This document shows positions 54,609 through 63,922 of a stretch of 64,000 nucleotides of DNA, in pieces (positions within the stretch are counted from its first letter, which is position 1; every line of letters begins with the position of its first letter). A program made the position numbers and the translations under genes. A model generated the notes under the pieces. The model made no database searches, was not told the origin of the DNA, and saw only the letters and a list, made by a program, of their open reading frames with translations. This stretch comes from Alphaproteobacteria bacterium (GTDB lineage Bacteria > Pseudomonadota > Alphaproteobacteria > Paracaedibacterales > VGCI01), in assembly GCA_016869075.1 (NCBI GenBank), contig VGEY01000003.1, positions 57,893-121,892 of the forward strand. Reading direction: 5' to 3'.

Positions 54609-55451
54609 ATGACAAAAATTTTATTTACAAAATCAGTTGCGCTTGGGAACGATTTTATAATTTTAGATGCTCGTGAAACAGATCTTTCATTAACAGGTGA
54701 GCAAATTTGTAAACTCGCAAATCGCCGCTATGGCGTAGGGTGTGATCAACTCATACTTCTTCTTCCTCCCCAAAATCAGCATGCACATGTTCGGGCTAAA
54801 TTTTTCAATGCCGATGGAAGTGAATCTGGTGCGTGTGGAAATGGAGCACGATGTGCGGCTCGTCTTATTATGGAAGAAGAAAATTTAGAGGAAGTGTTTA
54901 TTCAAACCCAAGGAGCTCTTTGCCAAGCTAAGTGGGCCAAAGAAAAAAAAGGGGATGGAAAGCAGATTTCAATTACCATTGGCATGCCTCATTTTGCCTG
55001 GAATCATATTCCTCTGGCATCTCCAGAAGCTTTGAGAGACGTGTCGTATAATACAATTGCTTCCTTTTGTGTAAATGTTGGCAATCCACACGCTGTATTC
55101 TTTGTGGGGGATGTGGATGCAGTACCCCTGGCAAGTATCGGTCCTCAAATTGAGAATCATCAAGCTTTTCCGGAAAAGATTAATGTTGGTTTTGCCCAGA
55201 TTGTTAATGCTGGTACAGTTCGATTACGTGTATGGGAAAGGGGGGCAGGGTATACAATGGCTTGCGGGACAGGCGCCTGTGCTGCAGCAGTTGCAGCTAT
55301 TCATCAGAAGCTGGTTTCTTCAGCTTCTCGAGCTCCGTTACGTGTTATTCAAGAGGGTGGCGAACTCCTAGTTGATTGGCAGGAAGGCCAACCGATTACC
55401 ATGATTGGGCCAGCTCAAATAACTTTTTCTGGAGAAATCGATATCTTATAA
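54609..55451 (+). CDS. dapF: Diaminopimelate epimerase
   Basis: A 280-residue PLP-independent racemase that interconverts LL- and meso-diaminopimelate for lysine and peptidoglycan synthesis. The two catalytic cysteines are Cys76 in SGACGNGARC and Cys219 in MACGTGACAAA. The ATG at 54609 gives the family N-terminus (TKILFTKSVALGNDFIILD). Earlier starts would add 23 unlike residues. Presence with uppP suggests that peptidoglycan synthesis is retained. Confidence 0.95.
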   Translation: MTKILFTKSVALGNDFIILDARETDLSLTGEQICKLANRRYGVGCDQLILLLPPQNQHAHVRAKFFNADGSESGACGNGARCAARLIMEEENLEEVFIQTQGALCQAKWAKEKKGDGKQISITIGMPHFAWNHIPLASPEALRDVSYNTIASFCVNVGNPHAVFFVGDVDAVPLASIGPQIENHQAFPEKINVGFAQIVNAGTVRLRVWERGAGYTMACGTGACAAAVAAIHQKLVSSASRAPLRVIQEGGELLVDWQEGQPITMIGPAQITFSGEIDIL

Positions 55452-55497
55452 GAAATGGGGGATCTTAATTATAATTACAAAATTATGAGACCAATAG

Positions 55498-55525
55498 CAA
55501 AGGCCCCCAGAGGAGGAGGCCTTTG
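55498..55525. terminator. Hairpin between dapF and the convergent lipoprotein gene
   Basis: CAAAGGCC and GGCCTTTG form an 8-bp stem with a 12-base GA-rich loop, between two convergent genes. It is a candidate bidirectional terminator; no strong T-run follows. Confidence 0.5.
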
Positions 55526-55561
55526 ACGGGATGAAAACTTTTTGTACTCTGTACAAATTTT

Positions 55562-55828
55562 TTATGGATTTTCTGATGGATGATAGAGTTGGTTTGGACC
55601 ATAAGTATGGTCGTATCTATGATCAGCCATTCCAAAGTTCTCTCTTTCAAAATTCCTATAATAATCATTGTCATAATATGAACTATTAGGGTACGTGCCA
55701 TAATACGGAGGTTGGTATCTCCCTCCATCGCATGCATTAATGTCATAAGGATTTGCACATCCGGTTAGCAGAAGAGGTGCAGATAGAATCATTGGGGACA
55801 ATAACAACATTATTTTAAAATTTTTCAT
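55562..55828 (-). CDS. Small Tyr/Asn-rich lipoprotein
   Basis: An 88-residue lipoprotein precursor of no known family. The ATG at 55828 gives MKNFKIMLLLSPMILSAPLL and lipobox LLTGC; GAGGTT lies before it. The mature part is short, hydrophilic and rich in Tyr, Asn, Asp and Pro (YYGTYPNSSYYDNDYYRNF). Function is unknown; it is probably anchored in a membrane facing the periplasm. Confidence 0.75.
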   Translation of the reverse strand: MKNFKIMLLLSPMILSAPLLLTGCANPYDINACDGGRYQPPYYGTYPNSSYYDNDYYRNFERENFGMADHRYDHTYGPNQLYHPSENP

Positions 55829-55948
55829 GGTAACCTCTGTGTTAAATTTAACTTTCAATTTTATTATAATTATAGCATTTCTTACTAATTAGTTAACAAA
55901 ATCTTGTTTTTTATAATTAAAAGTGGCTAAAAACATATCTGTCAGACA

Positions 55949-56413
55949 CTACATTTCTTGAACAATTTTAAGAATTTCTTGTGCATGGCCTTCGACTTTC
56001 ACTTTTCGCCATATGTGGCGAATAATACCTGACTCATCAATAAGAAATGTTGAGCGTTCAATACCAAAATATTTTTTACCATACATGGATTTTTCAACCC
56101 ATGTTCCATAAGCTGAACAAACACGCCCATCAATATCAGATAACAGTGGAAAATTTAAATCATATTTGGCTTTAAAATTCTCATGACTTTTAATGGAATC
56201 TCGGGAAATGGCTAGTATAGCCATATTCATTCCGCTAAAAGCTTTTAAGTGATCGCGAAAATCACAAGCTTCTTTGGTGCAACCACTTGTATTGTCTTTT
56301 GGATAAAAATACAAAATGATCTTTTTACCCTGATAATCTGATAATTTGTAAAGCTGCCCAGAATCGCCGGGCAGCTCAACTTCAGGTGCAACGCTTCCTA
56401 TACTTACAGTCAC
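55949..56413 (-). CDS. bcp: Thioredoxin-dependent peroxiredoxin (Bcp/PrxQ)
   Basis: A 154-residue peroxidase detoxifying hydrogen and organic peroxides. The peroxidatic Cys45 and resolving Cys50 lie in TSGCTKEACDFRD, the atypical two-Cys Bcp arrangement. FYPKDNT and YGKKYFGIERSTFLIDESG are typical. The start directly follows the stop of the small lipoprotein gene. Confidence 0.96.
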   Translation of the reverse strand: MTVSIGSVAPEVELPGDSGQLYKLSDYQGKKIILYFYPKDNTSGCTKEACDFRDHLKAFSGMNMAILAISRDSIKSHENFKAKYDLNFPLLSDIDGRVCSAYGTWVEKSMYGKKYFGIERSTFLIDESGIIRHIWRKVKVEGHAQEILKIVQEM

Positions 56414-56596
56414 TTAAGAAGCTTTATGTGGCTCTTTATGTTCTTCTTTGGAAGACTCAGCCTTGTGTTCCTCAGGTGCTGCAGGTGCAGTTGCTTCAGC
56501 TGGTTTTGTTTCCTCTGGCTTCTGCTCTTCTTTCTTTGCATCGCAAGCTAATAAACAAATGCCGAGTGCGGCAATTCCCATATATACATACTTCAT
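56414..56596 (-). CDS. Small Lys/Glu/Ala-rich lipoprotein
   Basis: A 60-residue lipoprotein precursor: signal MKYVYMGIAALGICLLAC, lipobox LLAC, then a low-complexity stretch of Lys, Glu, Pro and Ala (EEQKPEETKPAEATAPAAP). GGGAGA lies before the ATG. It abuts bcp without a gap. Function is unknown; the lipobox, ribosome binding site and operon position support it as real. Confidence 0.72.
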   Translation of the reverse strand: MKYVYMGIAALGICLLACDAKKEEQKPEETKPAEATAPAAPEEHKAESSKEEHKEPHKAS

Positions 56597-56731
56597 AATA
56601 ATCTCCCTTAATCATAAAATACTAATAATACTCTCTAGCCTCATCATTATGATGTCAGATAGTATTAACAGAAGGTTAATAAATTATTTTCGAAAAGGGC
56701 AAGGTTCATCATTACCCAACGGTACAAAATT

Positions 56732-59617
56732 TTGTCAAGTGTGGCCAAATTACTTACAATTTCCATTATTGCATTGGTTTTGATAGGAGTTTTCGGTTTT
56801 TATCGTCTTCCGGCGGGGTGGGTTGAGCCTTCCTTAAATACAGCACTAGAAGAGACACTTGGGCCAGTAAAAATAACAATCCACCAAGCTAAAATACGCT
56901 GGGGAGGATGGCGCCATCCATTGGGAATTAGTGTCCATAATGTAACGCTAACAAAGGAAGATGTAGATATTAGCCTTGAGATTCCAAATTTGCTTTTCTC
57001 TTTAAAAATCATTCCACTTCTATGGGGAAAAGCAGAGGTTGGAAAATGTATTTTTGAAAACACAAAAGTCTATTCAAAGAAGCGGACTTTGGGAATAATT
57101 TCTGGAAGAGTCAAGTTGCGTGATAAAAATGTATCACTTAAGGCCACTTTTCAAAGCATTAATGGAACAGCTTTAACGCACTTATTCATGGGGCAAGATT
57201 GGCCAGAACATGCCTCTTTTTCTTTTGATGGATGGTTAAATTTAAATGGAAACTCACACGATGGTGTTTCAGAAATTGAACTATCTTGCACTTCTAAAGA
57301 AGGTACACTGGTCATTCCAGGCATTTACCCACATCCTGTTACCTTCGATCACGTCCATCTCTTTGTAGAAGGAGATAAGAAGAGTTTGTCTTTGCGTAAA
57401 TCAATTTTAAAACGTGGGAATGCTCATCTAAACATTCAAGGAAAACTTAGTGCACCTGACTCATGGCTGCATCTCTATAAAAAGGGAGGGGATGTTAGTC
57501 TTTTTTTAAAGGGAAAAGGTGCTGACATTCCGATTAATGATCTTCACCTTTTATGGCCGCATGGACTAAGCCCCAAACCACGACACTGGGTAGTTAATCA
57601 ATTGTCAAATGGAAACGCCGATTCTGTAAGTACCCAGATGAGCGGGACCATCTCCCTTAAGCCAAATGGAAAAAATATAGATTTTGGAATTCATGACATA
57701 AAAGGCACCATTGATGCCAGTGGTGTCACTGTGGATTATTTCGGGCAGTTGCCACCTGCAGAAAATGTGTCGGGCAGATGTACTTTCACAAGGCAAAAAT
57801 TCATTATAGATGTGGTTGGGAGAGCGCACGGAGTTAATATCAATACGGGTAAGATTGTAATTGATGGACTTCATGTTAAAGATCAAACAATAGATATTGC
57901 TTTAAAATTAGAAGGTCCAGTGCGCAATGCCCTTGAAGTTATTGATTCAGCTCCTTTGCATTTTGCAAAAAAATTAGACCTGGATCCCGCGCGTATTTCA
58001 GGGCAGGCTGCAACAAACCTTCATTTAGCTTTTCCTTTAGAAACAGACGTACCATTGAAACTTGTGAATGTTGAGTCTCAAAGCAAAATAAAAGAAGGAA
58101 AAATATTATATGAAGCACCTGTTAACGGGAAACCCATAGAGTTTAATCAGGGAATATTTGACTTAGTTGTCAATAATCAATTCTTAAAAATGAAGGGTGA
58201 GGGATATTTACAGGGCATTGCAACAGAAGTTCAATGGCAAGAGCATTTTGCAGATCAAGGAATACCTTTTCGGCGACAATTTTTATTGAAAAATTCTGTC
58301 GATGCCGAACAAATAAAAAATTTTGGTATCGATGTAACAGACTATTTAAGGGGTCTGTCTGAAACGAAAATTCGCTATACTGTGGGCATATCTAAACAGA
58401 GTCAGGTCGAGGGTTTTGCAGATCTTACGCCTGTTGTCATGGTTTCACCTCTGTTATTTTGGCAGAAAGAGAAAAATAAACCAGCCCATCTGAAGTTAAC
58501 TTTGCAAAAGGAGGCAGATCAGGAAAATTTCTCCTTGAAAACGCTCTCTTTAATTGCACCTGATTTATCTATGATAGCTGAAGGTAAGCGAAATAAATTA
58601 GGCAATTATTTGGAAATTGGACACTTAAAAATGGGCAAGAGTTCCTTAAAATCGTCACTTGAATGGAGTAAGGATGGACAACTCCAAACGACAATTTGGG
58701 GAAAAAGTATTGATTTATCTTATATTCTCGATGATAAGACCCAAGAACCTCTTATTATGCCAAATTCAACAAATAATAAGGGGATACCCATAAAGGTAAA
58801 ACTCCTCCTTGATAAAGTTGTGCTAGGAGAAAATAACGAAATTCATAATGTTTCAGGTGAGATGCTTTATAAGGGGAGTACGTTAATGAGCACCCAACTG
58901 AAAGGAGAAAATATTCATAACAAAGCACCTCTTTCATTCACTATGTTTCCCTCTTCGAACAATCATCAGCAATTCACACTCGAGTCTGATGATGGTGGGC
59001 ATCTATTACAAATGCTTGGAGCTGGATATGATTTGGAAGGAGGGCACTTGGTCATAAAGGGAATTAAATCTGAGACTTCTCAAAATAGTCAACCAAAGAA
59101 AGAAAAAAGTTGGGAAATCACAGGAGATATGACAATTGAGAATTTTACAATTAATAAAGCTCCTCTTTTGGCCCGTCTCCTTTCTGCGGCCTCTTTACAG
59201 GGAATTGTAAACTTTTTTTCAGGACGTGGTATCCATTTTTACAAAGGTGAAACGGATTTTTCTTTAACACCTGCAAAGCTCACGTTAAAAAAGACACGCT
59301 TGGTGAGTTTATCATTAGGTCTAACACTGAAAGGTTATATCGATCGTCTCACTAACAAGATTGATTTTTTTGGTGAGCTCATCCCGTTGTATATGGTAAA
59401 TACATTTTTCGCTCAGATTCCACTGGTTGGTTCATGGGTTTCTGGGGGAAGAGAAGACGGAATATTCATGACACACTTTACCCTCACTGGTAATCGTCAG
59501 GATCCCGATGTTGCAATCAATCCTCTTACCAGCGTGACTCCAGGATTGATGAGAGAATTTCTCGTGTCACAAGAAGTAAGTCAAAAGAGTATGTTGCCTA
59601 AAGAATTCTCTAAATAG
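56732..59617 (+). CDS. AsmA/YhdP-like membrane-anchored protein
   Basis: A 961-residue protein with one N-terminal transmembrane helix (LLTISIIALVLIGVFGFY) and a very long beta-rich periplasmic part, as in the YhdP/DUF3971 and AsmA group. These proteins form hydrophobic grooves that carry phospholipids between membranes in E. coli. The C-terminal block FSLTPAKLTLKKTRLVSLSL is followed by the AsmA_2-like region. The start is not certain: TTG at 56732 lacks a ribosome binding site, and upstream there is only ATT/ATC after AAGG. It lies next to bcp as in some other alphaproteobacteria. Confidence 0.82.
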   Translation: MSSVAKLLTISIIALVLIGVFGFYRLPAGWVEPSLNTALEETLGPVKITIHQAKIRWGGWRHPLGISVHNVTLTKEDVDISLEIPNLLFSLKIIPLLWGKAEVGKCIFENTKVYSKKRTLGIISGRVKLRDKNVSLKATFQSINGTALTHLFMGQDWPEHASFSFDGWLNLNGNSHDGVSEIELSCTSKEGTLVIPGIYPHPVTFDHVHLFVEGDKKSLSLRKSILKRGNAHLNIQGKLSAPDSWLHLYKKGGDVSLFLKGKGADIPINDLHLLWPHGLSPKPRHWVVNQLSNGNADSVSTQMSGTISLKPNGKNIDFGIHDIKGTIDASGVTVDYFGQLPPAENVSGRCTFTRQKFIIDVVGRAHGVNINTGKIVIDGLHVKDQTIDIALKLEGPVRNALEVIDSAPLHFAKKLDLDPARISGQAATNLHLAFPLETDVPLKLVNVESQSKIKEGKILYEAPVNGKPIEFNQGIFDLVVNNQFLKMKGEGYLQGIATEVQWQEHFADQGIPFRRQFLLKNSVDAEQIKNFGIDVTDYLRGLSETKIRYTVGISKQSQVEGFADLTPVVMVSPLLFWQKEKNKPAHLKLTLQKEADQENFSLKTLSLIAPDLSMIAEGKRNKLGNYLEIGHLKMGKSSLKSSLEWSKDGQLQTTIWGKSIDLSYILDDKTQEPLIMPNSTNNKGIPIKVKLLLDKVVLGENNEIHNVSGEMLYKGSTLMSTQLKGENIHNKAPLSFTMFPSSNNHQQFTLESDDGGHLLQMLGAGYDLEGGHLVIKGIKSETSQNSQPKKEKSWEITGDMTIENFTINKAPLLARLLSAASLQGIVNFFSGRGIHFYKGETDFSLTPAKLTLKKTRLVSLSLGLTLKGYIDRLTNKIDFFGELIPLYMVNTFFAQIPLVGSWVSGGREDGIFMTHFTLTGNRQDPDVAINPLTSVTPGLMREFLVSQEVSQKSMLPKEFSK

Positions 59618-60815
59618 CGCCTTCAATTTTTTTTTGAAGTTCTTCCTGAGTTTGTTTGCTCGGAAATTTGGGCCCAGTTATTTTGCGTACTAACAACGCG
59701 AAAGCTCCATTTCCCATCACATTGGCACTGGTAAAAATTGGGTCCTGGATAATATAAATTGTTGTCATGAGGCTTGCCATCTCTGGAGTAAGTCCTAAAT
59801 ATTTTTGCAAAATAGGAATCATGACAATGATTCCCCCACCCGGAATACCAGCAACGGAAAACTTAGCTAAACAAAAATAAAGTGTGAACAGAAGGTAGTT
59901 TTCCAAAGTCGGGAGTGGCATGCCCGAGAGATTAAGGACAGCCAATGCCATGATAGGAATCGCAATGGCGTCACCCATGAGGTGAATATTAACGGTTGTT
60001 GGTATAACCAAGTCAGCAAACTGTTCATCCCCCATATTTTTTTCCGTTGCAGCTAATGTGACCGGCATAGTGGCTGCACTCGACATAGTTGAAAATCCCG
60101 TAATCCCTGCAGGTATCATATTGCGGACAAGTTCCAAAAAGCGACGCACACGGAAGCCGCTTACGATAAAATAGAGTAAAGATAGGTAAGAAATAATAAC
60201 AAAGCAAAGAAGCCCAAAAATATGCCCAGAATTTTTAATTAAAGATGAGAGAGTTCCTTCATATTCCATTTCAAGAATAAATCCAAAAACATAGACTGGT
60301 AGAAAAGGAATAAAAGCTTTTTGTAAGAAAACTGTCACATAATGGCGCATATTTTGAGCCCAAGTAGTGACTTGAGGTACTTTTATAAAGGTAAAAAAGA
60401 GCCCCACGGCTATTCCTAAAAGCATGGTGCGGTCCGGAGCTAATATTTCAGGAAGATGAAGTGAAAAGAGGGGCGTTAACGTATCATGAATTTCTGGGAA
60501 GCTTGAGGTACCATTAAGGGTAATGAGGGATAATAGATTAAGTCCTATTCCATAAGAAACGAGCGCGGTAAATGCATTGGAAAGGGTTACGAGGACTAAA
60601 ATGCTAAAAATAAGGAATGGAGCTGTACGTTCCATTGATAAAATGGCAGCTGTAATATAACTAAAAATGACAAGGGGCAAAATTCCAATAAGAATTTCTT
60701 TCAGGATACAGCTGAGCGTATAAAATATGCGAATGGTTTCAAAATTTAAAAAAGTGCTAAGGAAGAATGCACTTAAGATGGCAATGATGAGCTGAACAGG
60801 TAAATTTTTAAGCAC
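59610..60815 (-). CDS. Dicarboxylate/amino acid:cation symporter (DAACS family)
   Basis: A 401-residue membrane transporter, Na+ or H+ coupled, of the GltP/SdcS fold. Hairpin and substrate motifs are seen: AGITGFSTMSSAATMPVTL (serine-rich HP1), VNIHLMGDAIAIPIMALAV (the NMDGT-like motif reads NIHLMGDA) and SVAGIPGGGIIVMIPIL (HP2). The altered NMDGT motif suggests a substrate other than glutamate. It converges on the AsmA-like gene, with an overlap of eight bases. Confidence 0.88.
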   Translation of the reverse strand: MLKNLPVQLIIAILSAFFLSTFLNFETIRIFYTLSCILKEILIGILPLVIFSYITAAILSMERTAPFLIFSILVLVTLSNAFTALVSYGIGLNLLSLITLNGTSSFPEIHDTLTPLFSLHLPEILAPDRTMLLGIAVGLFFTFIKVPQVTTWAQNMRHYVTVFLQKAFIPFLPVYVFGFILEMEYEGTLSSLIKNSGHIFGLLCFVIISYLSLLYFIVSGFRVRRFLELVRNMIPAGITGFSTMSSAATMPVTLAATEKNMGDEQFADLVIPTTVNIHLMGDAIAIPIMALAVLNLSGMPLPTLENYLLFTLYFCLAKFSVAGIPGGGIIVMIPILQKYLGLTPEMASLMTTIYIIQDPIFTSANVMGNGAFALLVRKITGPKFPSKQTQEELQKKIEGAI

Positions 60816-61104
60816 GGTTTTTCTCTTTAACTAGGGGTGAGATGTTTATTTCCTCGCAAAATTTGGTAATTTAAATATAAGAAGCTTACTCCGCCTTTAA
60901 GCGGAAGTATCCGTGAACGATAAAATAAAATAGTGATTCAACATATTCATACCATAGGCATAAAAAGCATGTTAATCAAGAAAATTCGACGGTCACTTAT
61001 AAGATTTATAAATTACTTGAGGGGATATTTTTTACTATTTTTTTTACATCCATTCTCACTCTGATCTAATATACCTCAAGAGATGTTTTTTCGGGGAGAG
61101 GGGT

Positions 61105-62526
61105 ATGTTCAAAATCTTTATTATAAGCGTGGGACTTATTTTTGGGTGTCAGGCATCCCAGCAGATACTAAGGTTACCTGCCGTTGTCGGACAATTTTAT
61201 CCTTCAAATAAAGAAGCTTTAAAGAAAGATATTGACCTATATTTAAAGAAGAGTAATGCACCACCTGATCGCGCTCCATCAAAAATAATAGGAATGATTG
61301 TTCCCCATGCTGGATATCAATATTCAGGTCAAACTGCAGCGTACGCATATCGCTCTCTTGAGAATCAAAATTTTGATGTTATTGTAATTTTAGGACCATA
61401 CCATTCGGATTCTTTTCCTGGAGTTTCTGTCTGGGCGCAAGGGGCATGGCGTACCCCCTTGGGGGAGGTGAGCATTGAAGAAGCACTTGCCAATAATATT
61501 CGAGGAGAAACACCTGATTTTTTGTATGACCCACAAATTCATATAGTTGAGCATTCTTTAGAGGTTCAAATACCCTTTATTCAGGTTGTTGCGCCCAAGG
61601 CTAAAATTGTTCCTATTTTAATTAGTGACCCTAAATTCGCAAAATCCCTTGCAAGGGCTCTTTATAAGCATTTGCGCAATCGCTCAGCTTTGGTCATTGC
61701 TTCAACAGATTTGAGCCATTATCACCCCGATTCTATCGCACGAGATATGGACAAAAAAGCACAAGATATTTTACAAAAGCTTTCACCAGAAATATTTCGT
61801 GAAGCCTATGATAAGAAGGAAATAGAACTTTGTGGAGCAGCTGCAGTTTTAACACTTTTAGAGTTTGCAAACCTCTATGGTCATGCTGAATTGACTCCTC
61901 TTAATTATGCAAACAGCGGAGATAGAACCCATGATAAATCTAATGTGGTCGGATATAATGCCTCCCTTTTGACCCTATCTGAAAATATGTCATCAGAACA
62001 AAAAGATCTTTTGCTTAATTTTGCAAGAGATACGCTGTATGCTTATATAACCAACAAAACAATTCCGACACTTCTTATAAACGATCCTTTCTTGAAAGAA
62101 CCACGTGCCGTTTTTGTGACTTTAAAAGATAAAAATGGGCACCTTCGAGGATGCATTGGTAACCTTGAGGCGCAAGAGCCTCTATATTTAGCTGTTCAGC
62201 ATATGACCATCGAAGCAGCTACCCATGATGCGCGGTTTCTTCCCGTCACTGCCCAGGAGCTCAAAGATCTATCAATTGAAATATCCATCCTTGATACGCC
62301 TGTTCAAGTCAAAAATGCAGATGAAATAATTTATAAAACACACGGCGTTATTCTGTCACAGGGCAAAAGGAACGGTGTGTTCTTACCTGAGGTCGCAAAT
62401 GACTTTTCAACACGTGAAGATTTTTTATCAGAGTTATGTACGCAAAAGGCCGGATTGTCGAGGGATTGTTGGAAAAAAGCTGAAACTCAAATTAATGTTT
62501 TTACAACACAAACTTTCAGTCAATAA
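61105..62526 (+). CDS. Exported MEMO1-AMMECR1 fusion protein
   Basis: A 473-residue fusion. Residues about 22-290 are a MEMO1-like domain with VVGQFYPSNKEAL, IVPHAGYQYSG (His68), GPYHSDSFPG and STDLSHYHPDS. Residues about 295-470 are an AMMECR1 domain with the LRGCIG motif (347-352) and FLPVTAQEL. Both are AmmeMemoRadiSam system components (proteins B and A). The radical SAM partner is not in the window. The N-terminus (MFKIFIISVGLIFGCQA) is a signal or lipoprotein signal, so the protein is probably exported, unlike most family members. Activity is unknown. Confidence 0.88.
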   Translation: MFKIFIISVGLIFGCQASQQILRLPAVVGQFYPSNKEALKKDIDLYLKKSNAPPDRAPSKIIGMIVPHAGYQYSGQTAAYAYRSLENQNFDVIVILGPYHSDSFPGVSVWAQGAWRTPLGEVSIEEALANNIRGETPDFLYDPQIHIVEHSLEVQIPFIQVVAPKAKIVPILISDPKFAKSLARALYKHLRNRSALVIASTDLSHYHPDSIARDMDKKAQDILQKLSPEIFREAYDKKEIELCGAAAVLTLLEFANLYGHAELTPLNYANSGDRTHDKSNVVGYNASLLTLSENMSSEQKDLLLNFARDTLYAYITNKTIPTLLINDPFLKEPRAVFVTLKDKNGHLRGCIGNLEAQEPLYLAVQHMTIEAATHDARFLPVTAQELKDLSIEISILDTPVQVKNADEIIYKTHGVILSQGKRNGVFLPEVANDFSTREDFLSELCTQKAGLSRDCWKKAETQINVFTTQTFSQ

Positions 62527-62632
62527 CATGTAAAAAGATTGGAGATAGGGGTTATCTAACGAAGCAAAATAGATTATAAATAAATTTGTAAGAAAAGTTT
62601 TTCCTTAAGAACAAAAAAAGAAGGAATAACAA

Positions 62633-63817
62633 ATGAAACAAATTGTTCATGATCTTCTTTTACTTGCTGACATCAAAATCAATGGCAGTCGCCCATGGGA
62701 TTTAATGGTCCATGATGAGCGCTTTTATAATCGCCTCTCGAAAAATTTAGATCTTGCCCTGGGCGAATCTTACATGGATGGATGGTGGGATTGTGAGAAC
62801 CTAGATGCATTTTTTTGCAAAGTCATATGTGCGGATATAAAGGGAAAAGCACTGGAGCGCCCAGAGTTTTTGAAAAGTTTAATCCTCCAAAAAATCTTTG
62901 AAAGTTTGAGAGGGATCTTTAATTTCCAATCTAAGAACAGGGCATTTATCGTTGGGAAAATGCATTACGACATTGATAATCATCTTTATCAAACAATGCT
63001 TGATAAGCGTATGACTTATACATGTGGATTTTGGGGAAATAACATTCAAACATTGGATGAGGCTCAGGAAGCAAAGCTGGAATTAACTTGCCAAAAATTG
63101 CACCTAAAGCCAGGAATGAAAATTCTAGATATAGGATGTGGGTGGGGCAGTTTTGCAAAATATGCTGCGGAAAAATATAAAGTTTCAGTGGTGGGTATTA
63201 CCATATCGAATGAACAATATATTTATGCGCGCACTGTTTGTCAGGGTTATCCGGTTGAAGTTCGTTTGCTAGATTATCGTGAGCTTAATTCAGGGTCAGT
63301 AAAATTTGATCGGGCGGTAAGTCTTGGAATGTTTGAGCATGTAGGACATAAAAATTATCGTTCTTTTATGGAAATAATTTTTGAGTGTTTGACAGACGAG
63401 GGATTTTTTCTCCTTCATACAATTGGAAGTAACGATTCTACAAAAATTTGCACAAACCGATGGATGGATACCTATATCTTTCCAAATGGGCAAATTCCCT
63501 CTATTGCACAAATTGGATCCTCCATCGAAAAATTATTTGTGATGGAAGATTGGCATAATTTTGGAAGCCATTATGATAAAACACTGATGGCTTGGCATAA
63601 AAATTTTAATGATCATTGGGATGATTTAAAAAATAGATATAATGAACGTTTTCGGCGCATGTGGAACTATTACTTACTTTCTTGCGCTGGAAGCTTTAGG
63701 GCGCGTGATAGTCAGCTCTGGCAAATTGCTCTTTCTAAAAATGGAATTTTAGGTGGATATGAGAGGCCTGTTTTGACGGCAAATAATACGCTTTTCACTT
63801 CCTTACATGCCTCGTGA
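62633..63817 (+). CDS. cfa: Cyclopropane-fatty-acyl-phospholipid synthase
   Basis: A 394-residue SAM-dependent enzyme that adds a methylene group to unsaturated acyl chains of membrane lipids. Motif I is MKILDIGCGWGSFAKYAA and the post-I region is VVGITISNEQ. VSLGMFEHVGHKNYRSFM carries the family Glu and His, and FLLHTIGSND follows. The N-terminal GESYMDGWWDCENLDAFF block is usual. AGAAGGAATAAC lies before the ATG. It stands alone before the repeat at the right edge. Confidence 0.96.
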   Translation: MKQIVHDLLLLADIKINGSRPWDLMVHDERFYNRLSKNLDLALGESYMDGWWDCENLDAFFCKVICADIKGKALERPEFLKSLILQKIFESLRGIFNFQSKNRAFIVGKMHYDIDNHLYQTMLDKRMTYTCGFWGNNIQTLDEAQEAKLELTCQKLHLKPGMKILDIGCGWGSFAKYAAEKYKVSVVGITISNEQYIYARTVCQGYPVEVRLLDYRELNSGSVKFDRAVSLGMFEHVGHKNYRSFMEIIFECLTDEGFFLLHTIGSNDSTKICTNRWMDTYIFPNGQIPSIAQIGSSIEKLFVMEDWHNFGSHYDKTLMAWHKNFNDHWDDLKNRYNERFRRMWNYYLLSCAGSFRARDSQLWQIALSKNGILGGYERPVLTANNTLFTSLHAS

Positions 63818-63857
63818 TTAATACAAAACTCACCCCCTTCGCTGCGTTCTCTCTCTC

Positions 63858-63922
63858 TTCGTCATTGCTAGGTCCCCTCTCTCTTTGTCATTGCGAGGAG
63901 CGAAGCGACGAAGCAATCCATG
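63858..63922. repeat. Dispersed palindromic repeat element
   Basis: The element TCATTGCGAGGAGCGAAGCG continues as ACGAAGCAATCCA (63888-63920); its ends ATTGC and GCAAT (63890-63894, 63913-63917) are inverted repeats. A partial copy, CGTCATTGCTAGG (63860-63872), lies 26 bases before the second CATTGC. This motif is widely seen as an intergenic repeat in alphaproteobacteria and some other intracellular bacteria. It follows the cfa stop and could act as a transcription end or a mobile palindrome. Confidence 0.75.

Noticed and set aside
60890..60907. Short inverted repeat TCCGC-CTTTAA-GCGGA between the symporter and the MEMO1-AMMECR1 gene
   Set aside because: Only five base pairs and located between divergent genes where a terminator is not expected; it could be an operator but nothing supports it.
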